Shown: positions 24,253 through 33,811 of the stretch, piece by piece
Layout of the letters: each line of letters begins with the position of its first letter
How positions within the stretch are numbered: the first letter of the stretch is position 1
Assembly (NCBI GenBank): GCA_963703175.1
Contig: OY969794.1
Span: forward strand, 248,001 to 312,000
DNA length: 64,000 nucleotides
Direction of reading: 5' to 3'
Source of the DNA: VRUE01 sp963703175
GTDB taxonomy: Bacteria > Actinomycetota > Thermoleophilia > Solirubrobacterales > 70-9
Made by a program: the position numbers and the translations under genes
Notes under the pieces: generated by a model
Database searches by the model: none
What the model was told of the DNA's origin: nothing
Seen by the model: only the letters and a program-made list of their open reading frames with translations

Positions 24253-25832
24253 CCGGGGATCGAGGCGCGCGGCTCGATTTCCCGCAGCCGCATCATCCGA
24301 AAGGAATTTAAGAGCCCGATCAGACTGGCGAGGATTGGAACGAGCAGCGCCACCTGCAAAGAGCGGTTCGTCGCGTCCGTGTTAATCCGGAGGACTTCAT
24401 CCTGAACCGCCTCTGGCTCTTCGGCGAGCAGCTGTTCGAGTTTCGCGCTGCTCGTCACTTCCGCGTCTTCGTCGAGCTTGTCCGCGATCTGTTGCTGCTG
24501 GCCCGCTGGGATCACGGTGCTCGCTTCGGTCATGTTGGTGAAGCTGAGCGAGAGGACTGCCAACAGCACGCCCCCGGCCATCGCCAGTCCGAAGGAGAGC
24601 CCGAAGGACCCCGCCGCCGAGTTCACCCCGGCCGCCTCGCTGATCCGCTCCTCATCGATCGGGGCGAGCGTGTAGTTGTTGAGCTGGGAAACCAGCAGCC
24701 CGAGCCCGGTTCCGGCCATAGCCAGCGGGATAACCAGATACCAACCGGAGCTCGCCTCGGGCACAATCGGGACGAGCAGTGCCATGCCGAGGGTGCTGAG
24801 CCCGAAGCCCAAGCGGATGATCGAAGCAGGGCGCCGATCCCCAGCCCGCCGCCCCGCGAGAACCGCCGCCGCGAACATGGTCAGAGAGAGCGGAGCGAGG
24901 GTCAGGCCAGTCTGCAGCGCGTTGTATTCGAGAGAAATCTGGAGAAAGATCGGCAGCGCGATCATCGCGCCGCCCAGGGTGATGTTCTGGAGCGCTTGCT
25001 GGGAGATCCCGATCCTGAAGTTGGGGTGCCGGAAAAGGTCTGGGTCGAGCAGGGTCGCCTTTCCTTCACGGTGACGCCGCGCCAGCCAACGGGCCAACGC
25101 CCAGAGCGCGAGCGCGCCGATCGCGATCGTCAGCCCGACGAGCTCGCCGCCCTCCTGCCAGATCAAAATCCCCAGGACCACCCCACCCATGCCGATGACC
25201 GAGAGGACGGCCCCCGTTCGGTCGATTTGGCGCGGGCCGGTGTAGGGGACGTCGCGGACGAGCTTGACGTTGAGCAGGACGACCGCGATCACGACCAGCT
25301 CGAGGAAGAAGCCGACCCGCCATGAGAGGAAGGTCGTCACGAAGCCGCCGAGGAGCGGCCCAACCGCCGCCGCGACCGCGGCCGACGCACCGACCAGCGC
25401 ATACGCCTTCTTCTGTGCCGCGCCCTCGAAGTTCCCTCGGATCAGCGACTGCATCGCGGGAAGCAACAGGGAAGCGCCCAGGCCACCGACGATCGCCCAG
25501 AAGACGATGATCACACCGAGACCTTGAGCCAGCGTCATCGCCAGGGCGCCGGTCGCATAACCCAGCAGGCCCAGCACAAACGCGCGCTTTCGCCCGATCA
25601 GGTCGCCTACCTTGCTGCTGATCAAGATGAACGCCGCTGAGACCAGGGCCTCCAGCGCAATCGCCGACTGGACGCCGCTGACGGTCGTATCGAGATCCTC
25701 GACCACGGCGGAGATCGAGACGTTCATCAACGAGGTGTCGACGACGAGCACGAACATCGCCATCGCAAGTACAAAGGCCAACCGCGTTCCGCCCCCTGCC
25801 TCCGAACCGGCAGGAGCAGACTCTGGAGTCAT
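24249..25832 (-). CDS. MFS drug-efflux-type transporter (DHA2)
   Basis: A 527-residue, 14-helix-type major facilitator. Motif A is visible between helices 2 and 3 as GDLIGRKRAFVLG, the first helix carries VLVVDTSLMNVSISAV, and the C-motif-like GPLLGGFVTTFLSWR lies in helix 5. DHA2 proteins (EmrB/QacA type) export drugs or metabolites by proton antiport. A long loop near the C-terminus (EDAEVTSSAKLEQLLAEEPE) lies between the last two helices. The small SHOCT-tailed membrane gene lies 6 bases upstream and probably forms an operon with it. Confidence 0.87.
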   Translation of the reverse strand: MTPESAPAGSEAGGGTRLAFVLAMAMFVLVVDTSLMNVSISAVVEDLDTTVSGVQSAIALEALVSAAFILISSKVGDLIGRKRAFVLGLLGYATGALAMTLAQGLGVIIVFWAIVGGLGASLLLPAMQSLIRGNFEGAAQKKAYALVGASAAVAAAVGPLLGGFVTTFLSWRVGFFLELVVIAVVLLNVKLVRDVPYTGPRQIDRTGAVLSVIGMGGVVLGILIWQEGGELVGLTIAIGALALWALARWLARRHREGKATLLDPDLFRHPNFRIGISQQALQNITLGGAMIALPIFLQISLEYNALQTGLTLAPLSLTMFAAAVLAGRRAGDRRPASIIRLGFGLSTLGMALLVPIVPEASSGWYLVIPLAMAGTGLGLLVSQLNNYTLAPIDEERISEAAGVNSAAGSFGLSFGLAMAGGVLLAVLSLSFTNMTEASTVIPAGQQQQIADKLDEDAEVTSSAKLEQLLAEEPEAVQDEVLRINTDATNRSLQVALLVPILASLIGLLNSFRMMRLREIEPRASIPG

Positions 25833-25838
25833 AGATAC

Positions 25839-26237
25839 TCAGCCAAGCAACTTCGACTTTGCCCGGTCGAACTCCTCAGGCGACAGCGCTCCCTTGTCTT
25901 TCAGGTCGTTCAGCTTGTGGAGCTCATCCGCGGGAGAGCCGGCCTGCGCCTGCTCCCGAACGTAGCTATCGAACTCCTTCTTGGCATCTACCTGGGCCTT
26001 GATCGTGCGGTCGCGCATCCCGTTGCCGCGAACGATCAGGTAGAGCAACACGCCGAGGAAGGGCAGGAAGACCAAGAAGAACACCCAAACGGCCTTCGCC
26101 ACCCCCGACAGCTCGTGGTCGCGAAAGAGGTCCGAGATGATCGAGATGAGAATCCAGATCCAGGCGAAGAGCAGAAAGAACTCGAAGATGAAGAGCAGGC
26201 CTTCGCCAAAGCTGATGTCTGCGAGCGGCACGGTCAT
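25839..26237 (-). CDS. membrane protein with PLDc_N and SHOCT domains
   Basis: A 132-residue protein. Two hydrophobic helices (LLFIFEFFLLFAWIWILISI and VWVFFLVFLPFLGVLLYLIV) form the PLDc_N-like module. The last 35 residues are a SHOCT domain (LNDLKDKGALSPEEFDRAKS). SHOCT-tailed membrane proteins are common in actinobacteria and are thought to aid oligomerisation; no enzyme activity is indicated. It is the first gene of a likely two-gene operon with the MFS transporter. A similar SHOCT tail ends the protein at 35553-36863. Confidence 0.78.
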   Translation of the reverse strand: MTVPLADISFGEGLLFIFEFFLLFAWIWILISIISDLFRDHELSGVAKAVWVFFLVFLPFLGVLLYLIVRGNGMRDRTIKAQVDAKKEFDSYVREQAQAGSPADELHKLNDLKDKGALSPEEFDRAKSKLLG

Positions 26238-26510
26238 CCCTCCCGCTCGGTGAAATCCTGGCCTCCTGCAAGTGGCCTTGAACTCTGACCAGCCTCCATT
26301 TGAATCTCCTTCCTCTCAGCCGGGTGCGACTCCGTTCTCATCCTTGGCGAGCAGCCCAGCAGCGGCTCGCCAAGGTCACTCTAACCGCGCCTCGGGACGA
26401 GTAGAGGTTTCTTATCCAAATCACTAACCCGTGGCCTCCCGGCGAGGTGGCGCTTAGACGTTCATTCGAGAGCAGTCTGGGTCGTCCATCCCCTGTGGAA
26501 CGCTGACGGT

Positions 26511-27902
26511 GTGTCGCGAGCCGTGTCCGCCAAGCGGAGCCCGAGCCGCCCCAAGACGGGCGCAGGGTCGCACGAGGGAGCCTCCACGACGCTCAGGTTC
26601 GCGGTGGCGTTCGGGTTGACCGCTGCCTACGTGGCGTTCGCCGTCTGGGCCTCGTCTCCATGGCGGGCAGAGCTGCGCGATGCGATCGGTCCGGTGATGT
26701 CTTGGGCGATCCCGATCTTCCTCGCCTACGTTCCAGCCGTGCTCGTCGGCTTCATGGTTTTCACGCTCATCACGCTGCGCTATCGCGTCCCATCGCTGGA
26801 TCCACCCAGTGGCCCCTGGCCTGAGGGTGCATGGCCCCCGGTAACCGTCGTGATCGCCGCCCGAAACGAGGAGTCGGCCATCGGGCCGGCACTGGAGCGG
26901 ATCGCGGACCTCTCCTACGGCGGGCCGCTGACGACGATCCTCGCCGACAACAACTCGACCGATCGCACCGCCGAGGTCGCCGAGGAGACGGCGCGGCGCC
27001 GTCGTCTGGAACTGTCGCGCACTTTCGAGCCGCAAGCGGGAAAGTGGCGGGCGCTGAACAGAGCGTTGGAGAGCGTCGAGACTCCGATCGTGGTCACCGT
27101 CGACGCCGACACCCTCCTGCACCCAGAGGCTCTGAAGTATCTGGTCAGCAGGTTGATGCGCGAACCCGGAGGGCAGCATGTCTGTGCCTGCGCGGGCGCC
27201 CTGGTGGTGCAGAGTCCCACGCGCAACCTGCTGACCAGGATGCAGAGCTGGGACTACCGGCTCGGAATCAATGGGGTAAAGCGAATGCAGTCGGCCTACG
27301 ACAGCACCCTGGTCGCCCAGGGCGCCTTCTCCGCCTACTGGACGGACGACGTTCGCGCGGTGGGTGGCTGGCCGGACGCGATCGGTGAGGACATCGTCCT
27401 CACCTGGTCGATGATGAGATCCCGCGGGCTGGTCGAGTACGAGCCATGCGCGCTCGGCGCGACTGCCGCACCAGAGCGGGTTCCCCAGCTCCTGCGTCAA
27501 CGATCGCGCTGGGCGCAGGGGATGCTGGAGGGCCTGCACCGCAACCCGCCCACCGAGCAACCGAGAGTCTTGGCCAAATTCGTCTGCGGGCTCGACTACC
27601 TCGTGCCGCTCCTCGACTTCGGCTATGTCTTCTTTTGGATCCCGGGCATCGTTCTCTTCATCGCGGGCTATCCACTGTTGTTCTCATGGTGGTCGATGCT
27701 GGTGCTGCCGATCACCCTCGTCATCTATGGGCTGCTGCGCAGGTGGCAGGAGCGGCACGTCTTTCGTCGCCTCGGATTCCATCCCCGGCACGACGTCCTG
27801 GGTTTCTGCGGCTACTTGTTCGGCTATCGGGCGCTGGTCTCGCCGGCAGCCCTGCGCGGCTACACGGAATACCTGGCCGGGGCGCCACGACGTTGGAAAT
27901 AG
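26511..27902 (+). CDS. membrane glycosyltransferase family 2
   Basis: A 463-residue processive-type GT2 enzyme. Two N-terminal transmembrane helices come first (about residues 28-90). The catalytic domain has VIAARNEE (nucleotide-sugar binding), VTVDADT (DxD metal site), AIGEDIVLTW (catalytic base region) and QRSRWAQG, the QxxRW motif of polysaccharide synthases. Three or four C-terminal helices complete a BcsA/PgaC-like layout. It probably polymerises or exports a cell-surface glycan from UDP-sugars. The start is GTG at 26511. The 270-base gap upstream holds the divergent promoters and no other gene. Confidence 0.85.
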   Translation: MSRAVSAKRSPSRPKTGAGSHEGASTTLRFAVAFGLTAAYVAFAVWASSPWRAELRDAIGPVMSWAIPIFLAYVPAVLVGFMVFTLITLRYRVPSLDPPSGPWPEGAWPPVTVVIAARNEESAIGPALERIADLSYGGPLTTILADNNSTDRTAEVAEETARRRRLELSRTFEPQAGKWRALNRALESVETPIVVTVDADTLLHPEALKYLVSRLMREPGGQHVCACAGALVVQSPTRNLLTRMQSWDYRLGINGVKRMQSAYDSTLVAQGAFSAYWTDDVRAVGGWPDAIGEDIVLTWSMMRSRGLVEYEPCALGATAAPERVPQLLRQRSRWAQGMLEGLHRNPPTEQPRVLAKFVCGLDYLVPLLDFGYVFFWIPGIVLFIAGYPLLFSWWSMLVLPITLVIYGLLRRWQERHVFRRLGFHPRHDVLGFCGYLFGYRALVSPAALRGYTEYLAGAPRRWK

Positions 27903-27926
27903 CGGACGGTGAGGCCGCCTTCTCTC

Positions 27927-29096
27927 TCACTGTCCAGGCACAGCCTCGACTTGCTCTGCCGAGGAGCGGGAGGAGGTGAGCTCGGCGGAGATCCTGACCG
28001 CTGCGGAGACAAGGGGGGCGGCGAGGATGAGGCCGATGGTGCCGAAGAGGCAGCCGCCGGCAATGGTGGCGATCAGAACCGCCAGGGGGTGGAGGTCGAG
28101 GGCGGCGCCGTAGGCGATCGGCTGCACCAGCTGCTGGAGCACGCCGTTGGCGAGCAGGACGACTACCGCGATCGCCAGGGCCGCCTCGGGCCCTTGGCCG
28201 CCCAGCGCGATCAGGACCGCGAACGCCCCCGCCGTCCAGGCACCGAGATAAGGGACGTAGCCACCGAGGAAGGTGACAACTGCGATCGTCCCCGGCAGCG
28301 GCACCTCGAGCAGAAGCGCCCCGGCGCCGACCAGTAGGGCGCTCCAGGCGGCGACGATCGTGACCCCGACAAAGTAGCCGCGCAGGGAACGGGACACCTG
28401 CCCCATCACGGTGCGGGCGACCGGGACCGGCATGCCGAGGTGGCGCTCGACGAACCTGCCGAGCGTCGGCGCGTCCTTGAGCATGAAGAAGAGGCTGATG
28501 GCGGCGAAGGAGAGGAAGACGGCCAGCGAGGCGAGCTTGTCGACGCCGCCGAGCAGGCCGCCGGTAAGAGCCTTGAAGCCGGCGCTGATCGAGGCGCTCG
28601 CGTGCTGGTTGGCGTCCGCGGCGGTGGACGAAGCCACGCCCAGATCCCTGACCCACGACTCGATCTCGTCCGCGCCGGCATGGAGTCTCCCGCTGAGGCT
28701 GTCAGCCTGGCTGGCGATGCCGCTCATGATGATGACGCCGACGCCGACGCCGATCAGGACGATTCCGAGGAAGACGAGCACCGCACCGGCTCCCCTCGGC
28801 ACCCCGTGGCGCTTCAGCCAGTCGACCAGGGGCACGGTGACCGAGGCGACGATCGCCGCCGTCACCACCGGCATCACGATCGTCTGCGTCTGCGCCAGCA
28901 GGAAGATCGCCCCGACCAGCGCCGCGGCCACCCCGACCAGCAGCCAGGCGCTAAAGCCGAGGTCCCGCAGCCAGGCCGGAGCGGAGAAGATCCCGGCCAA
29001 CTCGGCGGGATCGATCTCGATCATTTCTTCTTCGGGGGGCGTGCTCGCGCGGGCGGGGCGCCACAGCCGGCCTCGGATCGGGCGCTTCGGGGTCAT
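27927..29096 (-). CDS. AI-2E/PerM-family transporter
   Basis: A 389-residue membrane protein of the AI-2E transporter family. Three N-terminal helices come first (LLVGVAAALVGAIFLLAQ, VMPVVTAAIVASVTVPLVDW, GAGAVLVFLGIVLIGVGVGV). A soluble loop is followed by the conserved core: SLFFMLKD, GYFVGVTIVAAWSALLVG, TFLGGYVPYLGAWTAG and QPIAYGAALDLHP. Family members export peptides, AI-2 or sodium in different bacteria. I selected the ATG at 29096 (MTPKRPIRG); a very long open frame upstream is an antisense shadow of the MBL gene. The gene is divergent from the MBL-fold gene with 51 bases between starts. Confidence 0.85.
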   Translation of the reverse strand: MTPKRPIRGRLWRPARASTPPEEEMIEIDPAELAGIFSAPAWLRDLGFSAWLLVGVAAALVGAIFLLAQTQTIVMPVVTAAIVASVTVPLVDWLKRHGVPRGAGAVLVFLGIVLIGVGVGVIIMSGIASQADSLSGRLHAGADEIESWVRDLGVASSTAADANQHASASISAGFKALTGGLLGGVDKLASLAVFLSFAAISLFFMLKDAPTLGRFVERHLGMPVPVARTVMGQVSRSLRGYFVGVTIVAAWSALLVGAGALLLEVPLPGTIAVVTFLGGYVPYLGAWTAGAFAVLIALGGQGPEAALAIAVVVLLANGVLQQLVQPIAYGAALDLHPLAVLIATIAGGCLFGTIGLILAAPLVSAAVRISAELTSSRSSAEQVEAVPGQ

Positions 29097-29147
29097 CGGT
29101 CCGCCGCACGATACGCAGCGACCCCGACACGGTCGCGGAGCCGCGCG

Positions 29148-29909
29148 GTGACCACGGCGGCACGGGTCACATACGTCGGTCACGCGACCGTCCTGGTCGA
29201 GATCGACGGCGTCCGCCTGCTCACCGATCCGGTGCTGCGGCGTCGGGTCGGCCCGCTTTGGCGCCATGGGGCGCTTCCCGACCCGCGACTGGCCGAGGAC
29301 GTCGACGCGGTGCTGATCTCCCACCTGCACCACGACCATGCCGACGTACCCTCGCTGCGGCGGCTGAGCAGGACGGTGCCGGTGCTCGCCGCGCCAGGAG
29401 CGGGGGACTTCCTCGCGCGGCTCGGCTTCGGCGCCGTCCGCGAGCTCGCCTCGGGCGACTCCGCCACTGTCGGCGGCGTCCGCGTCACCGCTACCGAGGC
29501 GAACCACCCGCCCAGCGGGCGGCGCCTCGAGCGCGCCTCGCAGGCGGTCGGCTTCGAGCTGAGCGGACAGCGGCGCATCTACTTCGCCGGGGACACCGAC
29601 CTCTTCGACGGCATGGAGGCAATCGGCGGCGGCAAGCTCGACCTCGCCCTGCTGCCGATCTGGGGCTGGGGCACGAACATCGGCGCCGGGCACCTCGACC
29701 CCGAACGGGCGGCACAGGCGGCGGCGCTGCTCTCGCCGCGGCTGGTGGTCCCGATCCACTGGGGCACGCTCTACCCGCTCGGCCTCGCGCGGCTGCGTCC
29801 CGAGCCGCTACGCGCGCCCCCACGCGCGCTCGCCCGCTGGATGCGCGAGCTGGCGCCTCAGTCGGAGCTGCGGGTGCTGGCGCCGGGCGAGGCGACCTCG
29901 CTCGCGTAG
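29148..29909 (+). CDS. MBL-fold metallo-hydrolase (UlaG-like)
   Basis: A 253-residue metallo-beta-lactamase-fold hydrolase. THis-rich motif SHLHHDHAD (HxHxDH) binds two metals, FAGDTDLFDG supplies the bridging Asp, and VVPIHWGT the last His. The N-terminal YVGHATVLVEIDGVRLLTDP is typical of UlaG/NAPE-PLD-like enzymes, which hydrolyse lactone or phosphodiester bonds. I chose the GTG at 29148, just ahead of the first strand. Its last 52 bases overlap the 3' end of the opposing phosphodiesterase gene. Confidence 0.85.
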   Translation: MTTAARVTYVGHATVLVEIDGVRLLTDPVLRRRVGPLWRHGALPDPRLAEDVDAVLISHLHHDHADVPSLRRLSRTVPVLAAPGAGDFLARLGFGAVRELASGDSATVGGVRVTATEANHPPSGRRLERASQAVGFELSGQRRIYFAGDTDLFDGMEAIGGGKLDLALLPIWGWGTNIGAGHLDPERAAQAAALLSPRLVVPIHWGTLYPLGLARLRPEPLRAPPRALARWMRELAPQSELRVLAPGEATSLA

Positions 29910-31933
29910 CCGTCGTGCCCGAGGCCGTCGAGCCAACCCCGGAAGACCCGATGGACCCGCTCGGCGCCGACGACGTCCTCCTGCGGCCAGGCGAGCTCAG
30001 CCGGGTGCAGCACGAAGGGGTGCGCCTGGGTCCCGCCCATGCCGCCGTGCGAACCGACCAGCTCCTCGAAGGCGGCGACCTCGCCGAACTGCGGCCAGTA
30101 GGTGCTGTTGACCATCAGGTCGGCGCAGTGGGGGAAGCCGTCGGTGCGCCGCAGATGGTCGGCGGCGTGCGGGCCGAATGGCTCGAGCGGGTCCTCGCCC
30201 TCGACCCGATCCTCGTCGAGGAAGTGGGTCCCCCCGGCGCCGATCGCGATCGCCCCGAAGCGCTCCGAGCGGACCAGGACAAACCCGACCCCGGGATGGT
30301 CGCGGAGCGCCGGGACCAGTAGCGGGTAGAGCTCCTCGAGTCGCTCCAAGGACACCCGGCCGGGCTCACGGGAAAAGCTGATCAGGCCGAGGCAGCCCGA
30401 AGCCATCACCGAGAGCTCGGGCACCTCTCCCCCGTGCGCCCGGTCCACCTCCTCGCGGACCTCGGCGTCGAGCGTCACCACCCCGTCGTCACGACGGCCC
30501 CGGGTCGCCGTGCGGACCGTGCGCGCCGCGATCGTGTCATCGCGGGCGACCTCGGTCAGGCCGGCGCTGAGGTAGGCGAGCGCATCGTCCTCCCCCTCCT
30601 CGACCGCGATCGTGCTCTCCGGGTCGCAGGCCGAGCGCACCAGATCCTCGAGCGTTTCCCCGTAGCGGTCGCGGAAGGTTTCCCCCTGCGACTGGCCGTG
30701 GTCGGAGAGGACGACCAGCCGGTAGGGGCGCGGAGCGTCGGCGCAGGCGAGGGCGATCCTGGCGATCTGGCGGTCGAGGTCGCGCAACACGGCAAGGGCG
30801 TCGTCGCGTTCGATCCCGGAGTGATGGGCTACCTCGTCGTAGGCGAGGAAGGTCGTGTAGACGAGCGGGCGACCGGCGAGGACGTCGCCGACGACGCTGG
30901 CTACCTGGAGGTCACGCTGGACGACGGTGGCCCAGGCACGAACGGCGGCATAGGAGCGCGGGCGGGCGATCCGCGGACGGACGTCGTCGCGAAGCTGCCG
31001 CCGCACCGCCCGGCGCTCGCGGAAGACGTCGACGAGCGCCAGCACGAGCGTGCGCGCGACCGCGTAGGGACGAGCGAAGTAGGCCGCGTAGTCGACCCCA
31101 ATCGGCCGCCGGCGGTGCAGCACCGTGCTCATCGTCAGCATCGAATGCGGCGCGTCGCCGGAGAGGATGTTGGCGCGGCTGGCGCCGCCCGCGTGCAGCA
31201 GCCCGCGACCGTCCGAGTGCCGCCGCTCCAGCTCTTCGGCGTCACGCGGGTGGTTGGTGACGATCGCCGCGCCGCGGTCCTTCTCCCACCAGCGGAAGGC
31301 CGGCATGTCCTCGTTAGAGCCGTGCAACAGACCCGCCTGGCAGGCGCCGGTCTGTGAGGACCAGTCGGTCTCCCACCCGCTCAGCCGGTGGGAGCCGCGG
31401 CGCAGCCAGGTGGCGAAGTTGGGCGCGTCGCCGGCGGCCAGCGCCCGGTGCAGGACGTCGTGGGCGAGCCCGTCGATCTCCAAGAAGAGGACGCCCGGCA
31501 CCTCGCTCTCCACGTGCTGCCCCCGCCGCCGCATCTGCCGGCGGACGACGTTGCGGTACCAGGAGTCGTCTTCGTCGATCGCCAGCAGCGAGTAAAAGCC
31601 GGCAGTGAGCGCCGTCATCGCCACCGTGACGACGATCCCCTCGAGCACCCCGTCAAGGTGGGCGCCGGGCAGGAGGTTGACGGCGAAGGTGACGAGGACG
31701 CCATTGAGGAGCAGGGCCGCGCCGCCGAGGGTGAGGACCGTGAGCGGCAGCGCGATCCGCGCCAGGACCGGCCAGATCAGCGCGTTGAGCAAGCCAATCG
31801 CTGCCGCCGCGCCCAGCGCGGCGAGGGCGCCGTCGAGGACGAAACCGGAGAGGAGCGCGGAGAGCAGCAGCAAGGAGAGGGCGTCCAGCAGCAGGACCAG
31901 CAGGGCACGCCAGACGATCCGAATGTTCATCAT
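29858..31933 (-). CDS. membrane-anchored phosphodiesterase/alkaline phosphatase-fold enzyme
   Basis: A protein of about 691 residues with two parts. The N-terminal 140 residues hold four hydrophobic helices in phage-holin-4 style (LVLLLDALSLLLLSALLSGF, AAAIGLLNALIWPVLARIAL). The remainder is an alkaline-phosphatase/type I phosphodiesterase domain: VLFLEIDGLAHDVL is the first metal site, QTGACQAGLLHG the nucleophile region, TTFLAYDEVAHHSG and VVLSDHGQSQG the later metal ligands. The latter half should face outside. It follows the PAP2 and DAG-kinase-like genes in one operon, so a lipid- or glycerophosphate-directed role is likely. ATG codons at 31933 and 31930 are both possible. Confidence 0.8.
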   Translation of the reverse strand: MMNIRIVWRALLVLLLDALSLLLLSALLSGFVLDGALAALGAAAAIGLLNALIWPVLARIALPLTVLTLGGAALLLNGVLVTFAVNLLPGAHLDGVLEGIVVTVAMTALTAGFYSLLAIDEDDSWYRNVVRRQMRRRGQHVESEVPGVLFLEIDGLAHDVLHRALAAGDAPNFATWLRRGSHRLSGWETDWSSQTGACQAGLLHGSNEDMPAFRWWEKDRGAAIVTNHPRDAEELERRHSDGRGLLHAGGASRANILSGDAPHSMLTMSTVLHRRRPIGVDYAAYFARPYAVARTLVLALVDVFRERRAVRRQLRDDVRPRIARPRSYAAVRAWATVVQRDLQVASVVGDVLAGRPLVYTTFLAYDEVAHHSGIERDDALAVLRDLDRQIARIALACADAPRPYRLVVLSDHGQSQGETFRDRYGETLEDLVRSACDPESTIAVEEGEDDALAYLSAGLTEVARDDTIAARTVRTATRGRRDDGVVTLDAEVREEVDRAHGGEVPELSVMASGCLGLISFSREPGRVSLERLEELYPLLVPALRDHPGVGFVLVRSERFGAIAIGAGGTHFLDEDRVEGEDPLEPFGPHAADHLRRTDGFPHCADLMVNSTYWPQFGEVAAFEELVGSHGGMGGTQAHPFVLHPAELAWPQEDVVGAERVHRVFRGWLDGLGHDGYASEVASPGASTRSSD

Positions 31934-31949
31934 CGTCCGCCCGGCACGC

Positions 31950-32489
31950 TCAGCGGTCCAGCAGGTAGCCGGCCAGCTCCGCAGCGCTGACCCCGATGAA
32001 CGCGCCGGCGAGTACGTCTGCCGGGTAGTGGACCCCAGTGTGGATTCGGGAGTATCCGACCAGCGTCGCCAGGGCCCGCAGCGGCACCGAGAGCAGCGGC
32101 TGCGCGCCGGCGGCGCCGGTGGCGAAGGCAAAGGCGGAGGCGGCGTGGCCGGAGGGGAAGGAGCTCGAGCGCGGCATTTGGACGTGGCGCCTCGCGAGCT
32201 CCTCTGCCTCCTTCCTCGCGGGGCGTCGCCGGGCGCTCAGCGGCTTGGCGACGAGGTTGGCGAAGCCGGAGGCGATGCTGAGCGAGAGGAGGCCCCTCCG
32301 GGCCGCCAGCCGGCCGCCGGGCCCGCCAAGGAGGGCCAACCCGGCCGCGACGGCGAGCCAGAGCTTGCTGTGGTCGGCGGCACGGGAGAGACCGCGCATG
32401 ACAACGTCCAGTGAGGGGGTATCGCCGGCGGCGATAGCCCCGTAGACGGCGGTATCGACCGCCTTCGCCTCGCTGAGCCACTCGCTCAT
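31950..32489 (-). CDS. PAP2-family membrane phosphatase
   Basis: A 179-residue lipid phosphatase. The three PAP2 motifs are present in order: KPLSARRRP (K-x6-RP), PSGHAAS (PSGH), and SRIHTGVHYPADV (SR-x5-H-x3-D). Several transmembrane helices surround them. The enzyme should dephosphorylate phosphatidate, diacylglycerol pyrophosphate or undecaprenyl pyrophosphate on the outer side of the membrane. It sits 8 bases after the DAG-kinase-like gene and 16 bases before the phosphodiesterase gene, giving a clear three-gene lipid operon. Confidence 0.88.
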   Translation of the reverse strand: MSEWLSEAKAVDTAVYGAIAAGDTPSLDVVMRGLSRAADHSKLWLAVAAGLALLGGPGGRLAARRGLLSLSIASGFANLVAKPLSARRRPARKEAEELARRHVQMPRSSSFPSGHAASAFAFATGAAGAQPLLSVPLRALATLVGYSRIHTGVHYPADVLAGAFIGVSAAELAGYLLDR

Positions 32490-32497
32490 CGGGACGA

Positions 32498-33811
32498 TTA
32501 TCCCGTGCGTTTCGGCGTCCCCCGCACAGCGATCCGCACCAGCGCTAGAACGGTCTCCCAGGCGCCGTCGGGCATCGCCGCAGACGGAGAGGCCCCGGGA
32601 TGTGCGGCGGCGATCCGCACCCCCAACGCCGCCGGCAGGATCTTGAAGCGCAGCGGCGCGTCCAGAGTTACGGCCTCGCCGTCGATGCCCGCGGCGACTG
32701 GGCCGTCTGCGTCAACCTCGAAGGTGGGTACGGACCACTCTCGCCAGGGACGCTGGAGGAGGCGCCGGCCCCCACCCGGCGCGGAAGCAACGGTGATTCC
32801 CAGCAACTCGTCGTCGATCCTCGGCCGGGTACCCGAGCCGACCGCGCGCCCGAGGCGGTAGCGATTGTTGGAGACGAGGATCGCCGCTCCGGAGGAGTGT
32901 TCATGCCCCTCGGGTCCGGTCCAGCGCAGGTCCAGCCCCTTGCCCTCGGGTCCCAGCACCTCGGGCAGCGTGTCGAGGATGGTCCGCAGCTTCGCCTCTC
33001 GATACCCCTCGCGCTGGACGGCCTCGGCGTAGAGGCCGATCGAGGCGTTGTTGACGAACACGCGGCCGTTGACCTCGGCAAGATCGACCCGCCTTTCGCG
33101 ACCGCCGACAAAGGCGTCGAGCGCTCCGATCACATCGTCGCGGTCGACCCCGAGATCGAGCGCGAAGTGGTTGCGGGTCCCGGCTGGAATACAGGCATAG
33201 GGCAGATCCTGCTCGGCGGCAACCATGGCAACGACGGCCTGGGAGCCGTCGCCGCCAGCCATCGCCAGCGCGTCGGCCCCATCGGCCACCGCACCGCGCA
33301 CGAGTTGCTCGAGGTCGGTGCCGAGCTTCAACTCGATCGGCTCGATGCCACGTGCCCGTGCCTCGTCGGCAAGGTGGAACTTCTCGGCCTTCCCCCCGCC
33401 CGACTTGGGGTTGTAGAAGAGCACGGGGCGGCGGGGGTCCGGCGCCGGATGAAGCGGGACGTGGATCCTGAAGGCCGATCGCGTTGCAAGGAGCATCAGC
33501 CCCAGGCCCACCACGATCACGAGAGCCTGCACGATGTGATCGCCGTCGGCGATCAATATGGCCACGATGCCCACCACGGCCAGGGTCGCGATTCCAGATC
33601 CCAGAAGCCTCGCCCCCCCGGTGCGGGTCAGGCCGTACCAAGCCGCCGCGCAGGCGAGGACGAGGCCAGCGAGGACGATCAGCCCCCGGGGAAACTGGGA
33701 AAAGACGATGTCGATGCTGAGGATTGCGAGGATCGCCGCGCTCACGAGCGCCACGAGCGCGGCTAGCCGGTGCGTGTCACCCTGCTCAGCCGACATTGAA
33801 GTGCTCCTCAT
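32498..33811 (-). CDS. diacylglycerol kinase-family protein with membrane domain
   Basis: A 437-residue protein. The first 110 residues contain about four transmembrane helices (LVSAAILAILSIDIVF onwards). The rest is a DAGK/LCB5 catalytic domain: LFYNPKSGGGKAEKF (nucleotide loop), AMAGGDGSQAVVAMVA (the GGDG active-site motif), and IPAGTRNHFALDLG. It should phosphorylate diacylglycerol or a related lipid with ATP, the reverse of the PAP2 phosphatase next to it. The fused membrane domain is less common than stand-alone DagK. It is the first gene of the lipid operon. Confidence 0.85.
   Translation of the reverse strand: MRSTSMSAEQGDTHRLAALVALVSAAILAILSIDIVFSQFPRGLIVLAGLVLACAAAWYGLTRTGGARLLGSGIATLAVVGIVAILIADGDHIVQALVIVVGLGLMLLATRSAFRIHVPLHPAPDPRRPVLFYNPKSGGGKAEKFHLADEARARGIEPIELKLGTDLEQLVRGAVADGADALAMAGGDGSQAVVAMVAAEQDLPYACIPAGTRNHFALDLGVDRDDVIGALDAFVGGRERRVDLAEVNGRVFVNNASIGLYAEAVQREGYREAKLRTILDTLPEVLGPEGKGLDLRWTGPEGHEHSSGAAILVSNNRYRLGRAVGSGTRPRIDDELLGITVASAPGGGRRLLQRPWREWSVPTFEVDADGPVAAGIDGEAVTLDAPLRFKILPAALGVRIAAAHPGASPSAAMPDGAWETVLALVRIAVRGTPKRTG

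Noticed and set aside
28440..29147. N-terminal extension of the MBL-fold protein
   Set aside because: It is antisense to the AI-2E transporter gene and low in complexity; the MBL fold begins at 29148.
29258..30322. 354-codon plus-strand frame
   Set aside because: It is an out-of-frame shadow of the MBL-fold gene that continues antisense to the phosphodiesterase gene.
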